Origin: Serripes groenlandicus | Taxonomy: Eukaryota; Mollusca; Bivalvia; Cardiida; Cardiidae | Assembly: GCA_031761405.1 (NCBI GenBank) | Contig: JASEVX010000332.1 | Span: 118,757-182,756 of the forward strand | Direction of reading: 5' to 3' | DNA: 64,000 nucleotides | Part shown: positions 9,055 to 19,070 of the stretch, one piece after another | How positions within the stretch are numbered: position 1 is the first letter of the stretch | Layout: the number at the start of each line of letters is the position of its first letter | Translations under genes and position numbers: made by a program | Notes under the pieces: generated by a model | What the model saw: the letters and a program-made list of their open reading frames with translations, nothing else | What the model was told of the DNA's origin: nothing | Databases searched by the model: none

Positions 9055-10647
9055 TTACGGTAAACACCGTAAGGCTAACATATCAAAAGATAATGGATTT
9101 TTAGCAAAACAACCATTATTTCCGTTTCCTGGCCTGATTACATCTATCCTTTTTAGATTTTTAATTTCTTTTATAAAGGACTTGAAAATGCCACCTTTAT
9201 TTATCAAACATGGCCAAAAAGGCGCACTCTTCCAACAAGGAATAATAAGCGTACAAGCTGCTTTCTCTGAAACGATTTTATCAATACATTTCATAACCAG
9301 TCTAGGTGGAGGAACTAACCAGTTTAAATCTAGCCCCCATGGCTGTACTAACGCATCTATAGCGTCTGTACCGGGAACCCACCAACGCGAGTTAAAACTA
9401 CTGCATTTACGGTTCAAGTGTGATGCAAATCGATCTATCGTGTGAGGACCCCATACTTTATCCAAAGAAGAAAATATAGCAGAATTAATCTGCCAATCAT
9501 CACAGTCAAAACAACGACTGAGATAATCAGCACGTTCATTTTGATCCCTAGGAATCCATTCCGGACATAAAACGATATTCTCATTCGTACAAAATGTGTT
9601 AAGCTCTAAAGCAATGTTATGAATTGATGATTTGCGACTACCATTTAACAGAATTGATTTTACATTTTGGTTGTCACAAAAAACTTTTACAAACGAATTT
9701 TTCAAAATATGTGCTTTTGAATACACTATCCTGCTTACTGCTTCGGCTTCTCGCCACGTAGAACTGAGATTTTGTTCTATATATGACCATTGACCAATTA
9801 CTTCAGAATCCGCTACAATCTGATTGCGAATAAGACTATCTACATCCGAGGACGGTTCTACAAACGTGTTTGCTTCTGATAACAAGATTACAGAACTCTC
9901 CGTTTTTGGAAACAGATTAATGACATGACTAGCTACTTCCGAATGCAATTTAGTCACATGCTTGTCCACTTCCGGGGACATACATTTCACCAACTTGTCC
10001 TCTTCCGGGGACATGCATTTCTCAGACTTGTCCACTTCCGGGGACATGCACTTCTCCGACTTGTCCACTTCCGGGGACATGCACTTCTCCGACTTGTCCA
10101 CTTCCGGGGACATGCCTTTCTCCGACTTGTCCACTTCCGGGGACATATAACTCATGAAAAGGTTTCCTTCCGGAAACAACCTCGCATACCTGTCCTCTTC
10201 CGGGGACAAAACACTAAACGAATCGTCCACTTCCGGGGACAAGCTACTAAAAAAATCGTCTACTTCCGGGAACGAACTACTGAAATATCCATCTACTTCC
10301 GGAGACAAACCACTCCCATAGCTGTTCACTTCTGAGAACACCCTAAATCTAGAAGTTAAGTCATCACTATCATTACTTGCTACGACTACATCCTGTTTAA
10401 CAGGATAAGTAACGGACTGCAAAGAACAGTCGCGCTCAATATAACCTCCATAACCGTAAGCACTAGCATCTGCATAAACCCTGTATAAACAAAAATGGTT
10501 TTGCTTGAATAATTTGCCATTACAGTTAAGTATTTTGACATTATCTCGCCAGAAAATAAGTTCCTTGACAGCCAATTTTGTTATCATAACCGGGGCATTC
10601 CAACTAGCCCTATATTTGATACAGTTAAACACATATCTTGTCATCAA
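9055..10647 (-). pseudogene. Ngaro RNase H and C-terminal domain, with tandem-repeat insertion
   Basis: The 530-residue frame begins where the RT frame stops (10644), in a different frame, so RT and RNase H are separated by a one-base frameshift. Residues 1-50 are the RT-RNase H connection (RASWNAPV, ELIFWRDNV). RNase H catalytic residues are Asp60 (VYADASAYGYGGYIE), Glu300 (SSTWREAEAV), Asp325 (VFCDNQNV) and Asp374 (ERADYLSR). Between Asp60 and Glu300, residues 106-270 are an 11-residue tandem repeat with consensus SPEVDKSEKCM that is foreign to the fold. The C-terminus (DRFASHLNRK, FNSRWWVPGTDAIDA, PCWKSAPFWPCL) is the conserved extension found in DIRS-order Pol proteins. Except for the insertion, all landmarks are in order. 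Confidence 0.85.
9838..10332 (-). repeat. 33-bp coding minisatellite inside RNase H
   Basis: Fourteen or so copies of a 33-bp unit, coding for SPEVDKSEKCM. The central four or five copies (about 9979-10146) are almost identical, and the flanking copies are progressively diverged. Every unit keeps the frame. The opposite strand is also open in two frames, but only as a by-product of the repeat. Confidence 0.92.
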
Positions 10648-11412
10648 CCGAACTTATATATAATCTGACCTGCAATTCCTGCCAACACTTTAACTGGAAC
10701 CAACATATCCTTGCTGTATGTAACTTGAAATAATATAGAATCTAATGTGCTTTCTAATCTCAATACTCTTTCATCAGAAATAAATAACATGTTTCTTTCC
10801 ATATCGAGTAAATGTCCCAACCAAATTATTTTACGTGTAGGAACCCAATTACATTTGTCTTTTGCTAATAAAAAAACAAAACTCAAAATTGTCTGCTTAG
10901 TATGCTCACTGGAACGGACTGCTTCATTATAATCGGTATGACCCCCTATTCCGTCATCAAGGAACATAAGTATCTTATGCCCTTGTGCTCTCAGACATGT
11001 AACAACTACCTTTAATACTTTGGTGAATATATGACCAGCGGTTTTAATTCCAAAGGGTAACGAATTAAATACATAATATCCGATCTGCCCGTCTTCTGAA
11101 AATAAAAAAATCCAAAATATGTCCTGTGATCTGGAAATATATCTATATGGTGATATGCACCCTTGAGATCATAAGTGAACAGAAAAGAATGCCTATCAAA
11201 TAAAGACTTTAGTTTTAATATCTTCGAATTTGACCTTGAATTGGTGCAAATGTGGATTGATGTGCCTGCAATCCAGAACTAACCTTGGTTTACCTTTTCT
11301 ATTGTATGCTACTGTCAACGGATTTACAATGTGCGGAACAGTATTACATTTCGATACAATACGTTTAAACAACAAATTTTTTATTTCTTTTCTTACGAAA
11401 TCAGGATTATCT
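10648..11412 (-). pseudogene. Ngaro reverse transcriptase domain
   Basis: RT blocks read on the - strand. The first is NPLTVAYNRKGKPRLVLDCR near 11290, followed by FTYDLKGAYHHIDIFPDHRT near 11160. Then come YYVFNSLPFGIKTAGHIFTK near 11040 and ILMFLDDGIGG near 10965, where LDD is the catalytic aspartate pair. A frame change in a run of T (about 11105) separates the second and third blocks. Another at 10645 separates RT from RNase H, so no single frame covers the domain. Upstream, the Gag frame runs into RT at about 11393-11412 with no CCHC knuckle between them, suggesting a deletion. Inactive unless frameshifts are recoded. Confidence 0.82.
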
Positions 11413-12099
11413 CTTGCCGACCTTTTTCCACCTTTAGCTTTCGAGAAGCCCTCGCTTCAGCTTTATACATCTTCCTTTCATCGTCGGAATCGCTCGCCAA
11501 TGGGTTAGACTCATATTCGTTCACAAGTCGCCATCCCAATTCAGACGAATCAGCCAGGCGAATCAACATTTGCCTGTGTGCAATAGATTCTTTAGTTGCA
11601 AAGAAAACATCAACGTGCAATAAAATGCATGCAAATATATAAACGGTTTGATTACCGATATGAATGAAAGCATGAATACACAAGGATTGTTTCTTAAATA
11701 AACATCCAGAAGTGTATGTACAATTCATTTTCCATTAAAAATACGGACCCTAAAAACAAGCACGTGCAAAACAATTTTGACAATACTGAGCAATAAAATA
11801 TTACCTTCAGCAATTTTCTGTCTACTTTCGTGTATTTGTCTTGACTGAATTAAATGTTCTGCCTCGTCTAATGTCGTGCTGACTTTACAATTGAACTTAA
11901 ATTGTTCTACATTCGATTTTCTTTTAAAAATCTGATTTCCGTTAACGATACTGGAAATTTTATTTATTTGTTGAATATTAGAATTGCCACTTATCTTCTC
12001 TACAATCTTCTCCATGCCTGATAGCAGCTCTGTCTTGTGGTCCTCCAATGAAACTTTCAATCTTTCGTCGATGACAGCTTGTAAAATGTCGGAATCCAT
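11393..12099 (-). pseudogene. Ngaro Gag-like first ORF, probably split by a 215-bp intron
   Basis: The first segment (11805-12099) begins MDSDILQAVIDERLKVSLED and contains FKRKSNVEQFKFN and LDEAEHLIQSRQ, both characteristic of the first ORF of DIRS/Ngaro elements. The second segment (11393-11589) carries RLADSSELGWRLVNEYESN, then LASDSDDERKMYKAEARA, also characteristic. The two are joined if 11590-11804 is an intron (- strand donor GAAG/GTAATA, acceptor ACTAAAG). The junction then reads KIAEE/SIAHRQ in frame. Downstream zinc knuckles are not seen. Confidence 0.7.
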
Positions 12100-12265
12100 T
12101 GTAACGATGTTGTCGCAGAGAGAATCTCGCTATAACTAATTTGATAACCGCCCAAATCCACTTATAAATAGCTCAACGCACTCGTGCGTATACAAACCGG
12201 TTTGTATTCAGAGAACGTCAGGACAAAGGTACCCCGCTATACGATGTACCGCGGGGTACCAGAAA
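12098..12265 (-). repeat. Split direct repeat A1 (5' terminus of the Ngaro element)
   Basis: 168-bp terminal copy of A2. It contains CGTGCGTATACAAACCGG and CCGCGGGGTACC. The Gag start codon (ATG at 12097-12099) lies at its inner edge, so the repeat probably carries the promoter. Confidence 0.9.
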
Positions 12266-12373
12266 TTATTTATACTGTGTAATGTTTACATAGCAATAGG
12301 AACAATCAAATCACGTGACTTGAAAAACAGACGATTTTAAACTTTAACAGAGTTTTAATTTATTTATGTATAT

Positions 12374-12410
12374 CCTGATGAAGGCATACTAATTGGCCGA
12401 AACCGTTAAA
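12374..12410 (+). ncRNA. Hammerhead-ribozyme-like core (candidate)
   Basis: CTGATGA (12375-12381) is followed by a short GGC/GCC stem II and GAAAC (12399-12403), then CGTT. This order is the hammerhead core, and minimal type I hammerheads with very short stem III are known in Penelope-like elements and animal retrozymes. Stem I pairing is poor here, so the ribozyme may be dead. Confidence 0.4.
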
Positions 12411-12473
12411 GATTAAAAATCATAACTAGTATGGTGCTTGTAGTAAATCCATCTCATCCATTTTATTTATCAT

Positions 12474-13078
12474 CATTACAGATATGGCTTCGAAACTTAC
12501 AACACTTATTCACCATCATTAACTCCATCAACAGACATTGTACATAACTCTGTCAAGATCTTTGTAAGAGTTATGGCCCTTTTTCGACTTAAAAATTTGG
12601 TTAAGATTTGTGTACCAATTTACTTTTTTAAAACCATTACTGATATTGCTTTGAAACTTTTTTCAAAACCATAAGTGATTTAGCATATACACTTACAATA
12701 CTTATTTATCATCAACATCAACAGACAAGGGTACATAACTCTGTCAAGTTTTGTATAAGATCTATGGCCCTTTTTCGATTTATAATTTTGGTTAAGTTAT
12801 TCATACCAAATCAATTGTTTTCTAAACAATTAAAGATATGTCTTAAACACTTACAAACATCTTTTTACCATCAGTACCTCCACCACCAGCCAAGAGTGCA
12901 TACTTCAGTAAAGGTGTCTGTAAGAAGTATGACTCTTTTTTTACTTAAAAAGTACTTTGCTTATAAATAATATGATAAAGTACTTTGTTATGTTATCTCT
13001 ATCACCCAAAAAAGTTTTGTTTTACTGACAAGCACAAAAAAAACGAGCGCGCTGTCCTCCGACAGCTCTCGTTTAATA
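12474..13078. repeat. Tandem-repeat element, right part, ending in a hairpin
   Basis: Three to four units as at 6680-7062, then a unique end with the hairpin GCTGTCCTCCGACAGC inside CGAG...CTCG (about 13043-13072). The same end occurs at about 31875-31905. Confidence 0.75.
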
Positions 13079-13135
13079 AGCAATTATAACTGATTGCAAA
13101 CGATTCTCAAAACAATAATTATAAGACCTGATTAA

Positions 13136-13420
13136 CGATTGATAGATTGACTGATTGGGATTTAACGCCGTTTTCAACAATTTTTCATTCATATCACGGC
13201 GGCCAGTTCACCTACTCACATGTTTCCTGGATTTCTCACACCAGTACCCAACACAACATACTCTTCAATAATTTGGCTGCTTTTCCACATAGAATGCTAG
13301 CCCATTGGTGAAAGACGAATGACGCTTGGCACAGTGACTTTTATAAAAAAATGCCCAGCTGGGGTTCAAACTCACAACCCCTGGATTGACAAACCGCGCC
13401 GTCACCGACTGGGGCTCGGC
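13136..13420 (-). repeat. tRNA-derived SINE, complete
   Basis: On the - strand a tRNA-like head (GAGCCCCAGTCGG, GGGTTGTGAGTTTGAACCC) is followed by TCTATGTGGAAAAGCAGCC. The conserved tail then carries GGTGAACTGGCCGCCGTGAT and GGCGTTAAATCCCAATCAG. Same family as 37824-38084 and 56951-60404. Confidence 0.78.
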
Positions 13421-13539
13421 TATTTGACACATTACTGATAAACAACATTTGAAAACTAAGAAAAACAGATCACTAACTGTAACCTATTGTTTGACATAGT
13501 ATAAAAAGAAGGTCAGTTTCCTCTGTATCCATAACCCTC

Positions 13540-14043
13540 CAAAATGGCAAATGTGCTAGTTAATATACGGTTCATAGCAAAGGATATCAGACTCTGGTTC
13601 TAAATGGCTACATGTGCAGCACTGAAAACCAGAAAACGGGAGAGTCGCTACTGGAACTGTGCCAACAAAACCTGTAGTGCAAAAAGTTTAAGGACTATGT
13701 GACTGAGTAGTGGGTAGATGGAGACCACCGAGCATGAAACCGTTACGACAATGATGGTACACGCACTACCAATCATGTTGAGGGTTAGCACCGTAAAATC
13801 AACAACCAACTACGACACTGTCATTCTTATATATTCACTCTGATAGACATGGTCCAGAAAGATCAGACTGCTAACGAGGCCATGCTGTTCCAGCACGCCA
13901 AAGGAAAGCAGCGACCAAGGAAGCGGGTATACCGTGAGCTAGAGCAAATGCTCATCAGACTGAAACAACAGCTGGGAAATGGACATCATGGAGCACTATC
14001 TGGGCGTTTTCCCCCCGGTTTGTTTTCTCCAAGTTCCCTCTAA
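13540..14043 (+). pseudogene. FLYWCH-MULE transposase remnant, middle deleted
   Basis: Two parts of a Mutator-like transposase lie next to each other. The FLYWCH zinc finger is at about 13590-13690 (NGYMCSTENQ, SRYWNCANKTCSAK). The C-terminal end of the transposase is at about 13740-14043: YDNDGTRTTNHVEG, then a 64-residue open frame with MVQKDQTANEAMLFQHAKGK and RKRVYRELEQMLIRLKQQL. In intact animal MULEs the DDE catalytic core lies between these parts and is about 250 residues long; it is missing. Stops and frame changes occur between the pieces. A related, differently decayed copy is at 50235-51400. Confidence 0.72.
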
Positions 14044-14111
14044 ATGAAAGGGGACGAAAGGCTCTATGTAAGAATAAACACGCTGTTCCACCTTCGTGAG
14101 AAAAACAAAAA

Positions 14112-14150
14112 CGCCCAGAGAGGGTAGGCCGGGCTTTCGCTCTCTGGGCG
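14112..14150. repeat. GC-rich hairpin followed by T-run
   Basis: CGCCCAGAGAG (14112-14122) and CTCTCTGGGCG (14140-14150) form a perfect 11-bp stem with A-rich sequence before it and ATTTTTATG after it. A partial CTGGGCGTTTT copy lies at about 14007. Confidence 0.7.
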
Positions 14151-14465
14151 ATTTTTATGTTGATGCTGCATCTGACTTAGTTAAATTAAAGTGAATATGT
14201 ACGAACTTAACATTAAACTGTTGTATATACTTATGAAGAAATAATATATCTTTTTCTTTTATATTAGTCTATACATAAATAAGTCAAAGTGTGCTATTTA
14301 TTCATCCTTTTTTTATATCCAAATTGTGTTTAAATGTTATTTAAATGTAATGATATATATATATTATGATCAAAATTTATAATATATAATTATATCTTTT
14401 GTGTGCTATGCATGTTCATCAGTTAATTGGGATTCGCTAGGTATCCCTTATTGTCAGGCTTTTCC

Positions 14466-14468
<3 letters not shown>

Positions 14469-14502
<34 letters not shown>
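14469..14502. repeat. (TG)n microsatellite
   Basis: About 17 TG units. Frames crossing it are low-complexity and are not genes. Confidence 0.95.
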
Positions 14503-14505
<3 letters not shown>

Positions 14506-14784
14506 ATGTGATTGGTGTCAAAATGCGGACACACATGTGTATCAAACCGTTCAAATGGGGACGCACGTCAAGTGGGGACGTCCCCAGTTGGATCAAGCCT
14601 TTAAAACAGAGTTTTATCGTCTTCCTTGTATTTCCCGGTGTTTTTCAGGCGAAATCATTGCTTAGTATAATATGTCCTCAATTGATCGTATTGTATTGGA
14701 CCAGAGTGTGTTTGCCATTTCAACCCGCACTAGCGCCTATACACACAGGTCCGCAGTTGCGCGATTTTGTACGGACAATGTATA

Positions 14785-15062
14785 AAGTTAAAAATAGATC
14801 ACGATGGCCAAATTGACGGGAAAATGTTGTTAAACCTCCGGAGTCCGCATTTTTACTTTGAGCAAGTTGAAACTTGATTAGAATATTTTGTCTTGATAAT
14901 ATCTAGTCCATGTTTGAGTAATAGTTCATATTAGGTAAAAAGAAAACGCACTAGGCTAAATGAAGGAAAATTGTGTTTAATTGAGGTTATCCATTTAATT
15001 ATAGAGATTTTCTATTATTTGACAAAATATGTTCAAAATCGTCCGCTGCAGAATTGTCAAAA
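14785..15062. repeat. One 142-bp-family unit plus MITE right fragment
   Basis: 14785-14980 matches the array at 700-2060 (GATGGCCAAATTGA, GTTGAAACTTGAT). 14985-15062 matches the right third of the TTAA MITE (ATTATAGAGATTTTC, GTCCGCTGCAGAATTGTC). Confidence 0.6.
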
Positions 15063-15420
15063 TAATTGCCTTAATGTGTTTTGCATTAGAAATCGCATTG
15101 CACAATTCAAGTGAGCAATCTATGGCTACTATTGCCCTCTTGTATTATAGTTGCTTGTCTGATCCCAAGAAAAAATAATAGGAATCTTACTTCAGTGATG
15201 CTCTACTTAATTTGATCAAGCCGTATACAAAATCATTGCAACCAGGCGTCATCACGAAAGGGTGCATTGAACTTTTAGCTACAAATGACAACGCCTACCG
15301 TTCCACAGGACCAATTTCATTTTGACTTCATAGAAATGTTCCTTTGTTGGTTCCCTTTCAAAATTATTGAAAGTTTTACATCAATAATCTGCTTGTCCGA
15401 TTCCAAGATAAATTTAGTAG

Positions 15421-15632
15421 ATTTGATTTATAAGGGTTTAACGACGATTTCAACATTATTTCAGTTATATCGCGGCGACAGTTCACTTATTCATGATCCC
15501 TGGGTAAACAAACCAGTACTAGGCTAGAAAATGTGCCTTGCCCATGGGCACTCCACCATGACCGTTGTGCCGGAGATCGAACCCGGAACACCCGTTCGAA
15601 ATCCCCGACGCTAACCACTCGACCACAGTGGA
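15421..15632 (-). repeat. tRNA-derived SINE, alternative head
   Basis: The - strand head is GTGGTCGAGTGGTTAGCG, with B box GGGTTCGATCTCC. The tail AGTGAACTGTCGCCGCG, then GTCGTTAAACCC, is the same conserved domain as the other SINEs. Different heads on one tail suggest a head-swapped subfamily. Confidence 0.72.
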
Positions 15633-17925
15633 TTATTTAAGTGACACTCTATAAACATCGTTCGAGCTATATTGATTTCGTTGAAAAACAGGGAAATTCG
15701 GCGGCAAACGGCCGAACGACAAAACTTCATAATTCCATTCAAATAAAAGTCTTAGATTTCAAGATGCAAATGACCTAATTACTTTTTAAAGCCTATAAAT
15801 GTGCAAGGATTCTCGTGCTCTCCAAAAATGGACCTTCACAAAGTGGAGACGTTATAGTGAATCATTGCACACAATGCTGTCTATGGGCAGTATCAGACGT
15901 AGATAATTTCCCTGGCAGTATTAAAATATGAAAAAAAGGGATAGGGTCTATCTCTCCTAACATGTTACTTTTAGTCTATAAATAGACCTAGCATGTGCAT
16001 ATTTGTTTATAGGGCATGAAAAGTGTTAATTAAAGGATTAAAAGAAGTTTTTCGAATATATTTCTTGTACAGGTTGGTTTAGAATAGATTATTTGTATTA
16101 AAAAATGCGGTTATAAGTATAAAATTGTTGTTGAGTGGCCATATTTTGATACAAAATTGTAAAATTGGAACGGCAGTGTATCATTGTATGCGATGTATAT
16201 TTGACCAAAATCAAAACAAACAAACAAAAGTTCGTTCGGGCAGTTTCTCCATTTAAATATAGGGTTTATACTTGGCTATGAGTTTTTAAAAGCGTAGTGA
16301 TTCATCCTTTAATGAAAGAAAATACACTTAAACTAATGATGTGATCGAAAATTTATGTTTGGCGGAAATTGACTGTGACGTCACTCAGGAATGTAGATGT
16401 TCTCACACGCTCAAAAATGTAAACAAATATACAAGTGTACTTCTGCAGGATCATAGCTGTTATTATTTCAAATCGATCGGAGTCCGCACAACAACCAGCC
16501 CAACCTCCTTATTTTGAAATATATAAATTAAATAGGTACATAATTAGTCATTTATTACTATTAAAAGACATAGATTTTGTGTTAATATTTAGAAAAGGAT
16601 TTCAAGGAGTGATGAATAAAATTAAACTTATGTTTTTAAATACAGAACGAGAACTTTAATGTTAACAATATTTAGACTGGAGGAAACACATATTTGCCAC
16701 AACACCCGTTTCTGAAGGATGATAACCAACCTGGCTCTGAGTGGACCCGGATCAAGATACATGTACAAACTGTGGCTAATTGTGATATTTTTCTCTGTAT
16801 CTCTTAGTTATATCTCTATTTGTGCATGTCTTTATACCATCACTATAATGATAGAAGAGTCATACAATTGTTTTTAGATCGATGATCACTGCTAGCCACT
16901 GCAGATAGCAATTATTTATATTTTATCTGTCATCTCAAAGTCATCTCACAGTCACAGTCAAGCAGGTAAGTCTCCAGGGCGAGAATTTCGGGAAAGGTTG
17001 ATTTTGAAAGCCTTCAATGGAATCAAAATAGTCTGTTTTGTTTCAAACTCCACATACATGTACTTGACAGATAGGTGAGCCATACTTATTGGGGTATTTT
17101 ACGCAACCAGTCAACAGATTTTGGTTTTAATCTTAAGCGCGTCACAGCCCTGTCCCCCCGTTTTGAGGTGGAACTTAGGTCTGGGGCTGTTCCATTTTGA
17201 TTCATGAAATTCCTGGTACTGTATCTAGCCAGACTTTTTTATGTTGGCTTTGATAACTGCATATATTTCTGATTTTGACAGGGGAACTCTATATCACAAA
17301 CAGAACTCTGCAGTTTGCCTTTAGCAGCCATATCCTCCTGCCTGGAACTCGACATGTGCTGGACACCATAATTATATTATTTGATGATATTTAGTTTTTA
17401 ATTAAAATTTATTTATTTTAGATTGATTGCGAAACAAGCTTTCAGCTTATATTAATCATGCTTCCTGGAAACTTAACCAGTACACACGCTGTTATTTACA
17501 TAGCACTAATCATTTATGATTAAGGGATAGAACATTTTCTAAAATATATCTGGCCTAGAGTTGCTATTTCTAATTTAGATGGATTGTAGAAATAGAGTCA
17601 GATAGGATAGCAAAGTGGTTTGTTATTTAGATTCCAATTTAGTGCATGTTTTATTCAGGTGTGGCGAAATATGATTTTGACTTACTTAGATAAATCTGTT
17701 TTTTTTAAAATGCTATTTTGCACTTGTCTCTGTATGATAGTCATACGTGACTGTATACATGCTGTGTTACTTAATGACGAATCATGTCAGAAAACTGTCC
17801 ACATGTATTGTTAAAGTGTATTCCTTCAGACGGAGATCCATATATACTAGCCAATGAGAAATCAACATGCTTATTGTTAACATTGACATTTGTTGTTGTA
17901 AATATAACAATACATTCACAGTACA
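15633..17925. other. No gene recognised
   Basis: AT-rich sequence. 16950-16976 ends CAAGCAG before GTAAGT and could be a donor site, but no supporting open frame is seen. No known domain in any frame. Confidence 0.4.
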
Positions 17926-18100
17926 ATTCATTCTTTCACTCATTCATTCATTCATTCATGTACTCATTCATTCATTTATAATATCGTTCGTTAGTCCGTC
18001 CGTTCATCAATTAATTAATTAGTTCATTCATTCATTCATTCATTATTTATTATTCATTCATCATTCATTCATTCATTCATTCATTCACTCACTCAGTATA
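17926..18100. repeat. (ATTC)n microsatellite, interrupted
   Basis: Runs of CATT/ATTC tetranucleotides, broken at about 17975-18010 by a CGTCCGTTC patch. Confidence 0.9.
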
Positions 18101-18479
18101 TTTTGTTTGGTTTGTATTCTTCAATTTTTATTTGAGATACTGTATGATTGGTTTTCTTTACCTTTCGTTTCTGTAAATAACTCCAGTCTTGCAACCAGTT
18201 ATTTTAAAGATATCTTTTATTACTATTTTTTTTGTTTTGCAATTGTGTTACTGTTCTTTTCCAGAAAGGACGTAAATCGCTGTTGCGAAACGAAAACCTT
18301 TATGAAACACGCTCCCATTTAATAGCTCACAAACAATTATTGTATATAACATAAGAATGATTAGGGTCATGCAATTGAATTCAGGCACGTTATTGGTATG
18401 TATCTTGTCCTTTTTTGACATAGGAAACATGCCAACGACATGGGCGACTCAGTGCTGTGTGTATAAATATGTTTATAAC

Positions 18480-18642
18480 AGGAACAGTGAAATGTACTCA
18501 CTGTTTAAAACTTTTTTCTTAACAGTGACATATAGGCCCATGGGGCCGGGTCTTATTCCATTATTATATTTTGTTATTTGTTTGTTTTGTTAAACACATG
18601 TCACTATAATAAAAGATTTTCTGACTTACTTACTTACTTACT
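18480..18642 (+). repeat. Possible LINE 3' end with (TTAC)n tail
   Basis: GCCCATGGGGCC, then a T-rich stretch ending ATAATAAAAG and CTTACTTACTTACTTAC. A short tandem tail of this kind is typical of some non-LTR elements. No coding remnant is visible. Confidence 0.3.
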
Positions 18643-19070
18643 TTGTATATATAGTTAATCCCTACTAAATTGCACTTGTCTGTACATGCTCTGGGACAAG
18701 CTGGGCAATACTGACAATGGATTTTGCCACCAGTTTTATTGCAGTTAGCTCAGACTGCTGCATATATTGATAACTTTTTGCCGAGTCTTTGACTGGTAGT
18801 GATATTTTGCTCTGGAATGACCTTTGCAGCAGAGACTGCATTTGCTGTATTTTTACTACCATCTGTGAATATTTGATGGTGCTCAGCATATATTTCGTTT
18901 AAATAAAGGTTTGTTTTTTTCCAAAGTGATATAGGGTTCGGCTCTTTGTGTAAATTGAGAACCTCGTGATATGTTGACTTTAGGAGTAGCTAACATCCAT
19001 GGGGCGTTCAGACGCGGGGCGTTGAGACGCGGTCTGAAGTCTGCTTACACTGAATTCATGGATCTGATCA

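Larger units (their letters stand above)
7197..12265 (-). mobile_element. Ngaro/PAT-like tyrosine-recombinase retrotransposon (DIRS order), 5,069 bp
   Basis: The element reads on the - strand as A1, Gag, RT, RNase H, YR, B1, A2, B2. The direct repeats are 168 bp (A) and 72 bp (B). B1 and A2 abut exactly at 7822/7823, and the junction ACCAGAAAGTCCTATC equals what joining the two element ends would give. This is the split-direct-repeat design of Ngaro and PAT elements, whose circular cDNA is integrated by the recombinase without target duplication. All termini are present. The coding part is damaged by frameshifts in RT, a likely loss of the Gag zinc-knuckle region, and a long repeat inside RNase H. 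No methyltransferase domain is seen, which favours Ngaro over classical DIRS. Confidence 0.88.
7049..12487. mobile_element. Small retroposon-like insertion bounded by a 14-bp repeat, hosting the Ngaro element
   Basis: CATTACAGATATGG occurs at 7049-7062 and 12474-12487. If these are target duplications, the inserted body is 7063-7196 plus 12266-12473, about 342 bp once the Ngaro element is removed. The right half carries a hammerhead-like core. Caution: the same 14-mer is part of each unit of the surrounding tandem array, so a recombination origin is possible. Confidence 0.45.

Noticed and set aside
9925..10335. Long + strand open frames with FRGHA and STSGDMHFSDL repeats
   Set aside because: They are antisense readings of the 33-bp coding minisatellite in the Ngaro RNase H.
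14427..14816. 129-residue frame with a Cys-Val run
   Set aside because: It crosses the (TG)n microsatellite and has no domain.
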